A DNA stretch of 64,000 bases from Candidatus Binatia bacterium (lineage in GTDB: Bacteria; Desulfobacterota; Binatia; UBA12015): assembly GCA_029248525.1 (NCBI GenBank), contig JAQWJE010000014.1, positions 62,001-126,000 on the forward strand. Reading direction: 5' to 3'. A program made the position numbers and the translations under genes. The notes under the pieces are model-generated. The model searched no databases. It saw nothing but the letters and a program-made list of their open reading frames with translations, and was not told the origin of the DNA. This document shows, piece by piece, positions 40,445 to 49,009 of this stretch. Numbering within the stretch: the stretch's first letter is position 1; the number at the start of each line of letters is the position of its first letter.

Positions 40445-42100
40445 ATGGCTGAGAGCAATGTCGACCCAAGGTTCGAGCCGGAGGCTTGGGCAACCCTGGG
40501 ATTTTCGGAAAAGGTTCGGATCAGCTGCGAGGGGTATGTGCAAGAAGGAATCGCGCTCCCCTGGGTCGGGTACGCCTACCATGCGCTGAAACTCGCCTTG
40601 CTGGTAGCGGGCTGGTTCTATTTCGTGAGCTTCACGCCCGGCATGGGAGGCCTTCAGGACTTTTCGGCGTGGTGGGCCGAAGGGATCGCTTTCCAGAAGG
40701 CGTTTTTGTGGGCGAGTCTGTTTGAGGTCATGGGTTTTGGCTGCATGAGCGGACCACTCGGCGGACGCATGCTGCCGCCCCATACTTCGTTTATCCATTA
40801 CCTATGGCCGGGCAGCGTGAAACTCGCGCCCTTTCCGAACCTGCCGCTCTTCGGCGGGCACCGAAGGTCGTGGCTCGATGTCGTGCTCTACGCGGCCCTG
40901 CTCTTCTCGCTGGCCCGCACTTTGGTTCTGCCGGAACTCTACACCGAGGACTTCTTGCCGATCATCATCCTGCTGCCACTATGTGCGCTGGGCGACAAGA
41001 CCATTCCGCTGGCGGCCCGCGTGGAGCACCACTTTGCCATGCTGATCTGCTTCCTGCTGTCGGATAACTGGATCGCCGGGGCCAAGTGGGTGCAGCTGGC
41101 CATCTGGTTCTGGGCCGGCGTCAGCAAGCTCACGGTTGCGTTTGCCTACGTCGTTCCGATCATGACGGCCAATAATCCGCTGCTGAAGAACGAGGCGCTG
41201 CGCAAACGCCTCTTTGTATCCTACCCCGACGATCTGCACCCATCGCTATTGGCCAAGGGCATGGCGCATGCCGGAACGTTTTTGGAGTTTGCCGCCCCGC
41301 TTACCCTGATTTTCGTGACCGGACCCGGTCCGCTTCAGGTCGTGGGCATCGTCTGGGTGTTGTTGTTGCATGGATTCATCCTGAGCAACCTGCCTATCGC
41401 CGCCGTGTTCGAATGGAACGTGCTGAGTCTCTATGCCGCCTTTTTCCTTTTTGTCGGCCATCCCGAGATCAGCCTGCTTGCCGTCGGTTCTCTACCACTG
41501 GCGGGCTACTTGCTGGCAGCGCTGCTCGTCGTGCCGATCCTGGGCAATCTCTTCCCGTCGGCCATCTCGTTTCTGCTCTCGATGCGCTACTACGCGGGAA
41601 ACTGGGCTTGGAACGCCTGGTTATTCCACGGTGACAGCTACAAGAAGCTCGAGCGGATCAAACGGGTGGCACCTCTGCAATTCGAGCAACTCGAAAAGCT
41701 ACTGCCTCCGGCCGATGCGGTGCGGACAAGTGCGGGCTATCTCGCCTTCCGGACCATGCACCTGCAAGGCCGCGTTCTGGGCCTTGTGTTGCCGCAGGCC
41801 ACGGCTGGAAATCCCTTTCAGGAATATACCTATGTCGACGGTGAGATGGTCTCGGCCATGGCGCTGGGATGGAATTTCGGCGAAGGCCACCTCGGGAACG
41901 AACGCCTGCTCGAGGTACTCCAAAAAGAATGCGGATTCGAAGAAGGCGAGGTCCGCACGATCATGGTCGAGGCACAACCACTCGTGGGCAATAGCCTGCA
42001 TTGGCGCGTCGCCGATGCCAAAACGGGCCAGATCAATGAGGGCTATGCGACGCTGGACGAGCTGGCCGCCCGAAAGCCGTGGGACCTGGGCCCGCTTTGA
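40445..42100 (+). CDS. DUF3556 transmembrane protein
   Basis: A 551-residue polytopic membrane protein with about ten hydrophobic segments over residues 40-400. It matches the DUF3556 family known mainly from mycobacteria: the blocks WAEGIAFQKAFLWASLFEV, LPPHTSFIHYLWPGSVKL, SLLSMRYYAGNWAWNAWLF (seen as LSMRYYAGNWAWNAW), and the C-terminal DGEMVSAMALGWNFGEGH and VRTIMVEAQPL. The cytoplasmic C-terminal third is soluble. The function of the family is not known. Its start lies within the duplicated 28-bp-plus-leader unit. Confidence 0.85.
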   Translation: MAESNVDPRFEPEAWATLGFSEKVRISCEGYVQEGIALPWVGYAYHALKLALLVAGWFYFVSFTPGMGGLQDFSAWWAEGIAFQKAFLWASLFEVMGFGCMSGPLGGRMLPPHTSFIHYLWPGSVKLAPFPNLPLFGGHRRSWLDVVLYAALLFSLARTLVLPELYTEDFLPIIILLPLCALGDKTIPLAARVEHHFAMLICFLLSDNWIAGAKWVQLAIWFWAGVSKLTVAFAYVVPIMTANNPLLKNEALRKRLFVSYPDDLHPSLLAKGMAHAGTFLEFAAPLTLIFVTGPGPLQVVGIVWVLLLHGFILSNLPIAAVFEWNVLSLYAAFFLFVGHPEISLLAVGSLPLAGYLLAALLVVPILGNLFPSAISFLLSMRYYAGNWAWNAWLFHGDSYKKLERIKRVAPLQFEQLEKLLPPADAVRTSAGYLAFRTMHLQGRVLGLVLPQATAGNPFQEYTYVDGEMVSAMALGWNFGEGHLGNERLLEVLQKECGFEEGEVRTIMVEAQPLVGNSLHWRVADAKTGQINEGYATLDELAARKPWDLGPL

Positions 42101-42134
42101 AACCAACACCAGATTCTCGCCAGTGTCCTGGCTC

Positions 42135-43640
42135 TCACTCGAACCCGGGCTCTGCCAGCAAGCCCCATGCGCCACCGTCAGCGCGAGCGCGCAGCAGAAG
42201 CTCGCCGCCCGCACCTTCGACCAATGAGACCTCGCCAAGGCCCACGACCGAAACCTCCGGGGCGCCATGTAACGATACCGGATAAAAAACCTCGAGAACC
42301 TGACCGCGCCGGGCGTCGACACCAAGGACTTCGAAGCGCCCCGAATCCGGACCGTAGTCCATAGCAGTCACCTGCCCGGGCGAAAAACGAGCATAGGCTC
42401 GGGTCAGGTCCGCAAAAAGGATCGACCTTTCCCCGAGAATCTCATTGGTGCGGCAATCCACCTCAAATTCGCCCCACGGGATCGGAACCCCGGTATCCCG
42501 CACCTTATGCGGGTCGCCGCAGGACTCACGCCACGTCCACAAAGTCGCGGAGAATCCGAATTCGTCTTGCAGAGCCTGATGGTTGCGAAAATAGCCATCG
42601 GCATTGGGCCCGGCACGGTCGGGGTTGGCGCCCCATTCACCCACCAGAACGGGCGCGCCGCCAAATAGCGCCGCGTCCGCCAAAGCTCGATCGAAGGAGC
42701 CCCGGGTAATCGCCCCGTTATCAAAGCCGCCCTCGTAGAGATGAGGTGCATATCCGATATTTTCATCCCGCGCGAAATCTGGCGGGGCCGAAAGCCACGC
42801 GATCGACGGCTCGAAAAACGCGATATGAGATGGCGCACCTGCCCGACGTTCTCCAGCTCGAATCTCGACGATCGCGTCGGCGTACATCGCGACGAGGCCC
42901 TCGAGGTCGGAGTCCGTATAGGCACCCGGTTCGTTCATCAGGTCATACCCGACGACTGCGCGAGACCCCGAGAGGCGTTCCGCCACATGGCCCCACATCT
43001 CCGCATAACGAGTCCGAATCCCGACCCCTCCCGGCCCTTCCTGATTTGTAAAGAACGCTGTCCAGGAGGCCGTTACCGCCGCCGTCAGATCGCGAAAACC
43101 ACCCGGTACGCAACGCGCCCTACCCTGATCGAACGTGGCCCAGTCCGGGGCGCCATCCCACCCGATCGCGGGTGGGAAAATATCCGGGCATTCCTCATCA
43201 GGGCGCGCGGCGAGATTCGCGGTCCAGGCATCTTGATGCATGTCAAGCAAGGAGTAGATACCTCGCGCCTCGAGGAGAGCCACCGCCTCGGCGATCTCAT
43301 CGAGGTAAGCCTCATCATAAACGCCTGGCGCGGGCTCCACCCGGGACCACGACATCAGCAGTCGCACCACATTCCAGCCAACAGAGGCCATTCGGTCGGC
43401 GTCTGCCTCGGTAAAGGGAAAGGTTGTGGGGAAGTCGTTCCCGCTCCAATAGTCGACAAAGGAGTTCATATTCACTCCGCGCAGGATCACCTCGCGGCCG
43501 TCACCATCGACGATCCGACCGCCTTCGATCGGATCGGGTTGCGCCCGCAAAAGAGGCATCCTGGAGTCGGGAGCAGAACTGCCACCGCAGGCCGAAACCA
43601 GCAGGACAAGAAGAGGCAGAATGAGCTTCATTCGATTCAT
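42135..43640 (-). CDS. Glycoside hydrolase family 5 lipoprotein, endoglycoceramidase-like
   Basis: A 501-residue product. The signal peptide has lipobox VSAC (Cys18). The GH5 barrel includes LRGVNMNSFVDYW, NVVRLLMSWSRVEP, LLDMHQDAW, the acid/base Glu in YDLMNEPGAY and the nucleophile Glu in LVGEWGANP. The DMHQD block and overall length resemble the endoglycoceramidase subgroup, which cleaves glycans from glycosphingolipids. A C-terminal beta domain starts at about residue 420. The gene is convergent with DUF3556 and stands alone. Confidence 0.88.
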   Translation of the reverse strand: MNRMKLILPLLVLLVSACGGSSAPDSRMPLLRAQPDPIEGGRIVDGDGREVILRGVNMNSFVDYWSGNDFPTTFPFTEADADRMASVGWNVVRLLMSWSRVEPAPGVYDEAYLDEIAEAVALLEARGIYSLLDMHQDAWTANLAARPDEECPDIFPPAIGWDGAPDWATFDQGRARCVPGGFRDLTAAVTASWTAFFTNQEGPGGVGIRTRYAEMWGHVAERLSGSRAVVGYDLMNEPGAYTDSDLEGLVAMYADAIVEIRAGERRAGAPSHIAFFEPSIAWLSAPPDFARDENIGYAPHLYEGGFDNGAITRGSFDRALADAALFGGAPVLVGEWGANPDRAGPNADGYFRNHQALQDEFGFSATLWTWRESCGDPHKVRDTGVPIPWGEFEVDCRTNEILGERSILFADLTRAYARFSPGQVTAMDYGPDSGRFEVLGVDARRGQVLEVFYPVSLHGAPEVSVVGLGEVSLVEGAGGELLLRARADGGAWGLLAEPGFE

Positions 43641-43787
43641 ATCCCTGTTCTGCGCCAGATCCGTCCCAATCGCAAGATCCGGAACTGCTCAGCGACAGCC
43701 CCGCTCGACTCTCTCAGAGGCGGGAATGCCGTCGAAGCACGCCATATGCGGGTCCACTGCTGGCCCCCACGACTGAGAGCTCCCGAA

Positions 43788-45071
43788 TCACTTCCCGATA
43801 CAGCGCAGAACCTCGGCCTGATAAGCCTCCCCGCGCTCGTTGAAAAGGTCGAGAACATGGAGTGCTGTCGGCACAAAGGCAAAGCCGATTTCCTGTTCGG
43901 GGTTCCATTGAAAAACCGAACCACCGAATCCCATCCAACCGTAGAAACCGACGCGACCATTATTAAACGCCTGATCAATTTCCGAGGCCTCGGGGCCCTG
44001 ATGCGTAAACAAGTTGACCCCGCCCTGGGTAAAGTTGCTGCCGCCAAACCCCATGCTCGCCCGCTGGGGGTGGTCGTGCAACGCACTCCATCCTTCCCGA
44101 CTGATATACTCGCGCCCCTCGAATGTTCCACCCGCGGCCATCATCGCGGCCACCTTCGCCAGACCGCGCGCGGACGCGTTCGCGGCCGCCGAAGGTGTCT
44201 CTCCCATAGCGACTGCCGCCTCGTTGAAGAACTCCACTCGTTTCATGCCCCGAAACGGCGGCGGCGCCTTGCGCGTCGTCGAGTGGCGCATTGCGGGTAG
44301 CAACTTCGCCAGACGGCCAAATAGCTGCCAGGCACCATGCATCGTTTTCCGGCCCAGAAAAGCCGGCTTGAACGTCTCGCGCAGCAGCAGGCCAGACGGA
44401 AGCAGCTTCACGGCGGACACCCGGCCCAGCTCTGCTTCAGAAACCCCCATGATCACATCCGCGCCAAGAGGACCGCGAAGATCGTCGCGCAAAAACTCAC
44501 CGATCGTCCGACTCGCCGGGTCTACCCTTCGGAAAATCTCGTTCAGGATCCAACCGCGTGTCACCGCGTGATACTCCCTTTTCCGTCCATCTTCCTCCGG
44601 GAAGCGCAACGACAGGCCCTCGATCAACTCGCCGACCTTGTTCTGCTTGATGCTCTCGGTGCGCAGATCCTGCGGGTCCAGAGCCTTCGGGAAAGCGGCC
44701 ATACCTCCCTCATGGCGCAGAACATCAGCTACCGTCAGATCATCCTTGCCGCCGCCGACAAATTCCGGCCAATAGGCAGAGACGCGGGCGTCGTAGGCCA
44801 ACAGCCCCTTGCCCACCAGCCAGGCCATGGCGATGGAAGCAAGGCTCTTGCCGCTGCTGAAAATATTGACAACCGAGTCGGCAGTGAAGTGCTCGTCGCC
44901 CGAAGCACTGGCCCAGAGGTCGACGACTCGCTCACCGCGGTGATAGACGCAAAGCTGTGTATTTTGCTCGGCCGAGCGCTGCATCTGGTCGACGTAGAGC
45001 GCCTTTACGGACTCGAAGCCGGGTGCGACCGAGCCCTCGATACGAATCGGGCCTCTTTTGTAATCACTCAA
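43788..45071 (-). CDS. Beta-lactamase-fold serine hydrolase (EstB/LACTB-like)
   Basis: A 427-residue protein without a signal peptide, probably cytoplasmic. The SxxK nucleophile motif is in NIFSSGKSLASIA, the second active-site Tyr in EYHAVTRGWILNEI, and a late glycine-rich block in VGFYGWMGFGGSVF. DVLRHEGGMAAF is the family equivalent of LLxHTSGL. These enzymes are esterases with broad specificity. It is transcribed divergently from the ZIP gene over about 219 bp. Confidence 0.9.
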   Translation of the reverse strand: MSDYKRGPIRIEGSVAPGFESVKALYVDQMQRSAEQNTQLCVYHRGERVVDLWASASGDEHFTADSVVNIFSSGKSLASIAMAWLVGKGLLAYDARVSAYWPEFVGGGKDDLTVADVLRHEGGMAAFPKALDPQDLRTESIKQNKVGELIEGLSLRFPEEDGRKREYHAVTRGWILNEIFRRVDPASRTIGEFLRDDLRGPLGADVIMGVSEAELGRVSAVKLLPSGLLLRETFKPAFLGRKTMHGAWQLFGRLAKLLPAMRHSTTRKAPPPFRGMKRVEFFNEAAVAMGETPSAAANASARGLAKVAAMMAAGGTFEGREYISREGWSALHDHPQRASMGFGGSNFTQGGVNLFTHQGPEASEIDQAFNNGRVGFYGWMGFGGSVFQWNPEQEIGFAFVPTALHVLDLFNERGEAYQAEVLRCIGK

Positions 45072-45290
45072 CGTTTTCTCCTTTGGCCAACCGGTCGTCC
45101 GTAACGATGTCTAACGGAATTCCCGGGCCCTGCTCTCGGGCTATAGCGCGCAGGGGACGGACGGTAAAACCCCACTCTCTCGAGTCGACACCCTTCCTCC
45201 CAGACACTCCACCGGCAGACCGCAATCTGTCGCGAGCTTCCGCTCGGACCTTGGAGGGCGGACTTGTCGAATCGATGTTAGGAATCGCGG

Positions 45291-46091
45291 ATGCCGAACG
45301 CATTCAGCTGGTTCTCCATTGTCATCATCAGCCTGGCGACTCTATCCGGCGGGTTACCGCCGCTTCGGGCCAGCAAGCCAGAGCCCGACCGCTACCCCTT
45401 GGGGGAAGCGTTCGCGTCGGGGGTCTTTCTTGCACTAGCGCTCACCATGATGCTTCCGGCGTCGTTCCAGCTATTCGGAAAGGCTCTACCCGGAGTCAAT
45501 CAACCTATCGCCTCCTTGATCGCGATTGCCGCCATGCTCGCGCTGCTCGGAATCTCGCACGCGATTCGCCATCTCGACGAGGATATCCAGGACCAACATG
45601 CAGACCAGAGCGCTCCCCCGAGGCCTTTGATTCCCATCCTCATGACCGTCATGATCGCCATTCCGTCTTTTTTCATGGGCGCGGCACTCGGCGTGAGCGA
45701 AACCCAGCAGGCCGTGCTCCTTCTGATCGCCATCCTCCTGCATAAATCCTCAGCTGCATTCGCGCTGGCACTCAAGCTTTCGGACAGCTCGCTATCGAAA
45801 GGAGGCGTCCGACTCGTCTTCGGCCTTTTTGTTCTTGCGACGCCCGCCGGAATTTTCTTCGGCAGCCTTCTCGGGGGACGAATGGGGGCGGAATCCCTTT
45901 TGATCGCCCGGGCCTCGGTCCTCGCGATGGCGGCGGGCACCTTCCTTTTCATGGGAATGCTCAATGAGCTGCAAAGCACGCCAATGATCAAGCGATGCCG
46001 GCACTGGCGCGGCTTTGCCGCCATGCTCGCCGGGCTCGGCGTGACCATCTGTGCGAGGTTTCTGATCGGCGAAGCCCACTCGATGGGCTAG
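45291..46091 (+). CDS. ZIP-family metal transporter-like membrane protein
   Basis: A 266-residue protein with about eight membrane helices. The first helix SIVIISLATLSGGLPPL and the helix-V motif ILLHKSSAAFALALKL (HKxxxxF) are ZIP features. The key helix-IV motif HSxxEG is replaced by PSFFMGAALGV, so the metal-binding His and Glu are missing. The charged loop around residues 95-115 contains a few His and Asp residues. The substrate may differ from Zn or Fe, or the protein may be inactive as a metal carrier. Confidence 0.75.
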   Translation: MPNAFSWFSIVIISLATLSGGLPPLRASKPEPDRYPLGEAFASGVFLALALTMMLPASFQLFGKALPGVNQPIASLIAIAAMLALLGISHAIRHLDEDIQDQHADQSAPPRPLIPILMTVMIAIPSFFMGAALGVSETQQAVLLLIAILLHKSSAAFALALKLSDSSLSKGGVRLVFGLFVLATPAGIFFGSLLGGRMGAESLLIARASVLAMAAGTFLFMGMLNELQSTPMIKRCRHWRGFAAMLAGLGVTICARFLIGEAHSMG

Positions 46092-46131
46092 GCCGGATGC
46101 GTCTGCAGGGCAATCCAATTCGGCTGCCCGG

Positions 46132-47337
46132 CTAGCTGACCGATCCCGTCGACCGCAGCGCGGCGATTTCCTCTTCTGAATATCCGAATTCGCGCAGCAC
46201 AGCATCGGTATGCTCTCCAAGCTTGGGCGGATGCGCACGGAGAGAAACCGGAGTCTCGGAGAACCTGGCCGGGCTCTTCACGAGACGCAGAGCTCCCGCA
46301 TCCGGATGATCGACGTCCATGAACAAGCCGGCATGGACGACTTGGGGATCCTTGATTACCTCGCCGAAGGAGTTAGCGGGAGCGACGGGAGCATCGAATT
46401 CCCGGCACCTTGCCACGAACTCGGCCGTATCCCATTTCCGCATCTCGTCTTCCATCTCCACAAAGAGCGTATCCGCATTCATGAAGCGATCGATCAGCGT
46501 GGCGCAACGGGGATCGTCGATCAAATCGGCCCGGTTAAGCGCTCGGCAGATCCCCTGGAATTGCCGGTCTTCCACAATCATCATCACAACATGACCGTCC
46601 CTGGTTTCCCAGGTTCTGTGAATGGAAGGCGCCGGGCCGGGCTCTGGTGCGTCACGCCATGTCCGGTCCTGAATGACATCCGGCAGAATGAATGCGACCC
46701 AGCTATCGAGCATCGGAATCTCGATATGCTGTCCGGTACCGCCATTTTTTTCCCGCGCATAGAGCGCGGCAAGCAGTGACCAGGTCGCCGTCATCCCACT
46801 GGCCTTGTCGGCTGCGATCGAGGAGATGAGCTTGGGTTCCCCGCCGCCCCCCTGGGTGTGCATGAAACCACCGATTCCCTGAATCACCGAGTCGTAGGCT
46901 GGCAGGTCCCGGTAAGGCCCGTCGGAACCAAACCCGTTGATCGAGACATAGATCAGACCCGGATTGTCCCCGACGAGACGGGGGTAATCGATTCCCAACC
47001 GCTCGGCCACGCCCGGCCGGTAGTTTTCGATTACAATGTCGACTTCTTTCGCAATCCGGCACAGGGCCGCGCGGCCGCCGTCGGTCTTCAGATCGAAGGA
47101 GACGCCGCGTTTGTTCCGGTTGAACTGAAGGTACCAACCCGTAAATCCCGACGCATCGGGCAAGCCCATTTTCCTTGTCGCGTCCCCCGTGGGAGCCTCG
47201 ACCTTGATTACGTCGGCGCCAAGGTCGCCCAGCACCTGCGCGCAAAGCGGTCCGGAGACCACAGTGGAAAGATCCAGGACACGGACACCGTCTAGCGGCC
47301 CTTTTGGCGCCGCTTCATTTCCAAGAACAATTTTCAT
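46132..47337 (-). CDS. CaiB/BaiF CoA-transferase family protein
   Basis: A 401-residue class III CoA-transferase. The N-terminus GPLDGVRVLDLSTVVSGPLC and the knot-fold blocks VIKVEAPTGDATR, YLQFNRNKRGVSFDLKTDGG and VIENYRPGVAERLG are typical. At the anhydride-forming position the sequence is QHIEIPMLD, so Glu stands where formyl-CoA transferase has Asp169; this Glu is common in a CaiB subfamily. The acyl substrate is unknown. It differs from the racemase at 26939-28081, and it is divergent from the MFS gene. Confidence 0.88.
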   Translation of the reverse strand: MKIVLGNEAAPKGPLDGVRVLDLSTVVSGPLCAQVLGDLGADVIKVEAPTGDATRKMGLPDASGFTGWYLQFNRNKRGVSFDLKTDGGRAALCRIAKEVDIVIENYRPGVAERLGIDYPRLVGDNPGLIYVSINGFGSDGPYRDLPAYDSVIQGIGGFMHTQGGGGEPKLISSIAADKASGMTATWSLLAALYAREKNGGTGQHIEIPMLDSWVAFILPDVIQDRTWRDAPEPGPAPSIHRTWETRDGHVVMMIVEDRQFQGICRALNRADLIDDPRCATLIDRFMNADTLFVEMEDEMRKWDTAEFVARCREFDAPVAPANSFGEVIKDPQVVHAGLFMDVDHPDAGALRLVKSPARFSETPVSLRAHPPKLGEHTDAVLREFGYSEEEIAALRSTGSVS

Positions 47338-47585
47338 GAGTTTTCTCCGAAGAAGAGTTGTCGCAAGCCCGGGCCCAGAATTCCTCGACCAACCGCGATC
47401 AGCAAAATAGTCCCTTTTGGCGCACCAAGCCTGTGTTCGTCAACTCGATACAGTCCGCGTTCCCAAACAATCTCTGTAGAGATGACGCCGAAAACCCTGT
47501 AAGGACCACCCTGAGATCGTTTGGATTTCCGGGGATGATCCAGGCACCGCGTTGGGTCGCAGGGAAACAGGATGGGGTGCTTGGA

Positions 47586-48812
47586 ATGAACGCCGAAAGA
47601 TCGGAGAGAGGCCCGAGAGGGTTCAGGGTCTGGTGGCCCTGGTGCGTCGCGGTGCTCTTTCTTCTCTGGCAGGTCGATTTTCAATTCGCCTACAGTTTTT
47701 TTGCCGACTCGATCCAACGAGAGTTCCAGCTCACAGCGTTCGAGACCGCCTCGATCTCGCTTGCCTACTTGCTCGCCTACGGTCTGATGCAATTGCCGGC
47801 GGGGATTCTTCTCGATCGATTCGGGGCCCGTCGCCTTCTTCCGATTGCCGCCGGCTTTTCGGCGCTATCGGTCTTCTTGTTTTCCGAAGCCCAGGGCTTT
47901 TGGACCCTCCTCGCCTCGCGAATTCTGGCCGGGGCCTTCATGGCTTTTGTGTTTCCGGGGACCGGAAAGATCGCACGTGATCGGCTCCCCGCGCGTCGCT
48001 TTGCCCTGGCGATGGCACTTGCGGATATGTGCTTCGGGATCGGCGCCATTTCCGCGGTCTTTATCCCAACCCTTTTCGCCGATACTCCATGGCGACTCCT
48101 CATGCAGGGCCAGGCGCTTCTGGGCCTGGCCCTGGCCGCGGCGCTCTGGACCACCCTCTTTTTTACGGACTCCGACCACGGGCCGCCTCAGGCGGAGGGC
48201 AGCAGTGAAGGTCGTATCAGACGAAGGATCATAGACGCGCTCAGGCTACCGCTCGTGCGCTACGGGATCGGCCTCTATGCTTGGGGTGCCGGACTCACGT
48301 TCGGCTTTGGTGGCTACTGGAACATCAAGCTCCAGGAGGCGTGCGGCTGCACGGCTGCCGAGATCTCAAAATTGGAGATGGGGCTCTTCTCAGGGCTTGC
48401 CGCAGGCATGCTCATCGCCGGAATCCTCGGCAGCCGCGTCGAGCGCCTCCGCGGGATCTTCCGAATCTCGACGACCTTGACGCTGCTCCTGATGGCGGTG
48501 ACTCTGATGGTTTCGTCATCCGCCTCCACCGACCAGCTTCTGGCTCTGATGGTGGGCCTCGGCCTGCTTTTTGGAACCTGCTCGCTGAGTTTTGCGGTCG
48601 CCGGCTACGGACTTCCGGCAAATCAGTCGGCCACCGTTGTGGCCATCGTCAACGCAGCCGGCTGTTTGAGCGGGGCTCTTCTGCAGGCGCTTCCGATCTG
48701 GCTTGGCGCCGGCAGCGCCAGCGACTCGACCGTCAGTATCACCTATCTCGGAATCGCATTATTCGGGGTCTGGGTCGCCTGGCGATTGCCGAGCCTGAAG
48801 GATCCTGACTGA
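47586..48812 (+). CDS. Major facilitator superfamily transporter
   Basis: The product is 408 residues from ATG 47586; an in-frame ATG at 47535 would add 17 residues. There are twelve predicted helices. The MFS loop motif is LPAGILLDRFGARRLLP between helices 2 and 3, and a central cytoplasmic loop lies at about residues 205-225. The early FADSIQREFQLTAFETASI fits the ACS/OFA-like pattern of anion-cation symporters. The substrate cannot be inferred. It is divergent from the CoA-transferase gene, so a CoA-activated acid is possible. Confidence 0.88.
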   Translation: MNAERSERGPRGFRVWWPWCVAVLFLLWQVDFQFAYSFFADSIQREFQLTAFETASISLAYLLAYGLMQLPAGILLDRFGARRLLPIAAGFSALSVFLFSEAQGFWTLLASRILAGAFMAFVFPGTGKIARDRLPARRFALAMALADMCFGIGAISAVFIPTLFADTPWRLLMQGQALLGLALAAALWTTLFFTDSDHGPPQAEGSSEGRIRRRIIDALRLPLVRYGIGLYAWGAGLTFGFGGYWNIKLQEACGCTAAEISKLEMGLFSGLAAGMLIAGILGSRVERLRGIFRISTTLTLLLMAVTLMVSSSASTDQLLALMVGLGLLFGTCSLSFAVAGYGLPANQSATVVAIVNAAGCLSGALLQALPIWLGAGSASDSTVSITYLGIALFGVWVAWRLPSLKDPD

Positions 48813-49009
48813 GCACAAAACTGCACAGAGAAAAATCAGTGCCTCCGGCCACGGCAACGGCGCCGCTTCTTTGAGGGATTCGTCAGCCAGCGGGAGTCCT
48901 GATCCGGACCCCGCGAGAGTTCTCGCTTCTGTCGCAACAGCCGAGTCGCTGCGGGAGGTTTAACGAAGAGCCTCTTGAGTGTAACCCTCAAACGATTATA
49001 GATCACGGC

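Noticed and set aside
42741-44300. 519-codon forward frame across the GH5 and serine hydrolase genes
   Set aside because: Both reverse genes have full catalytic motifs; the forward frame is rich in Arg, Pro and His as expected for a shadow.
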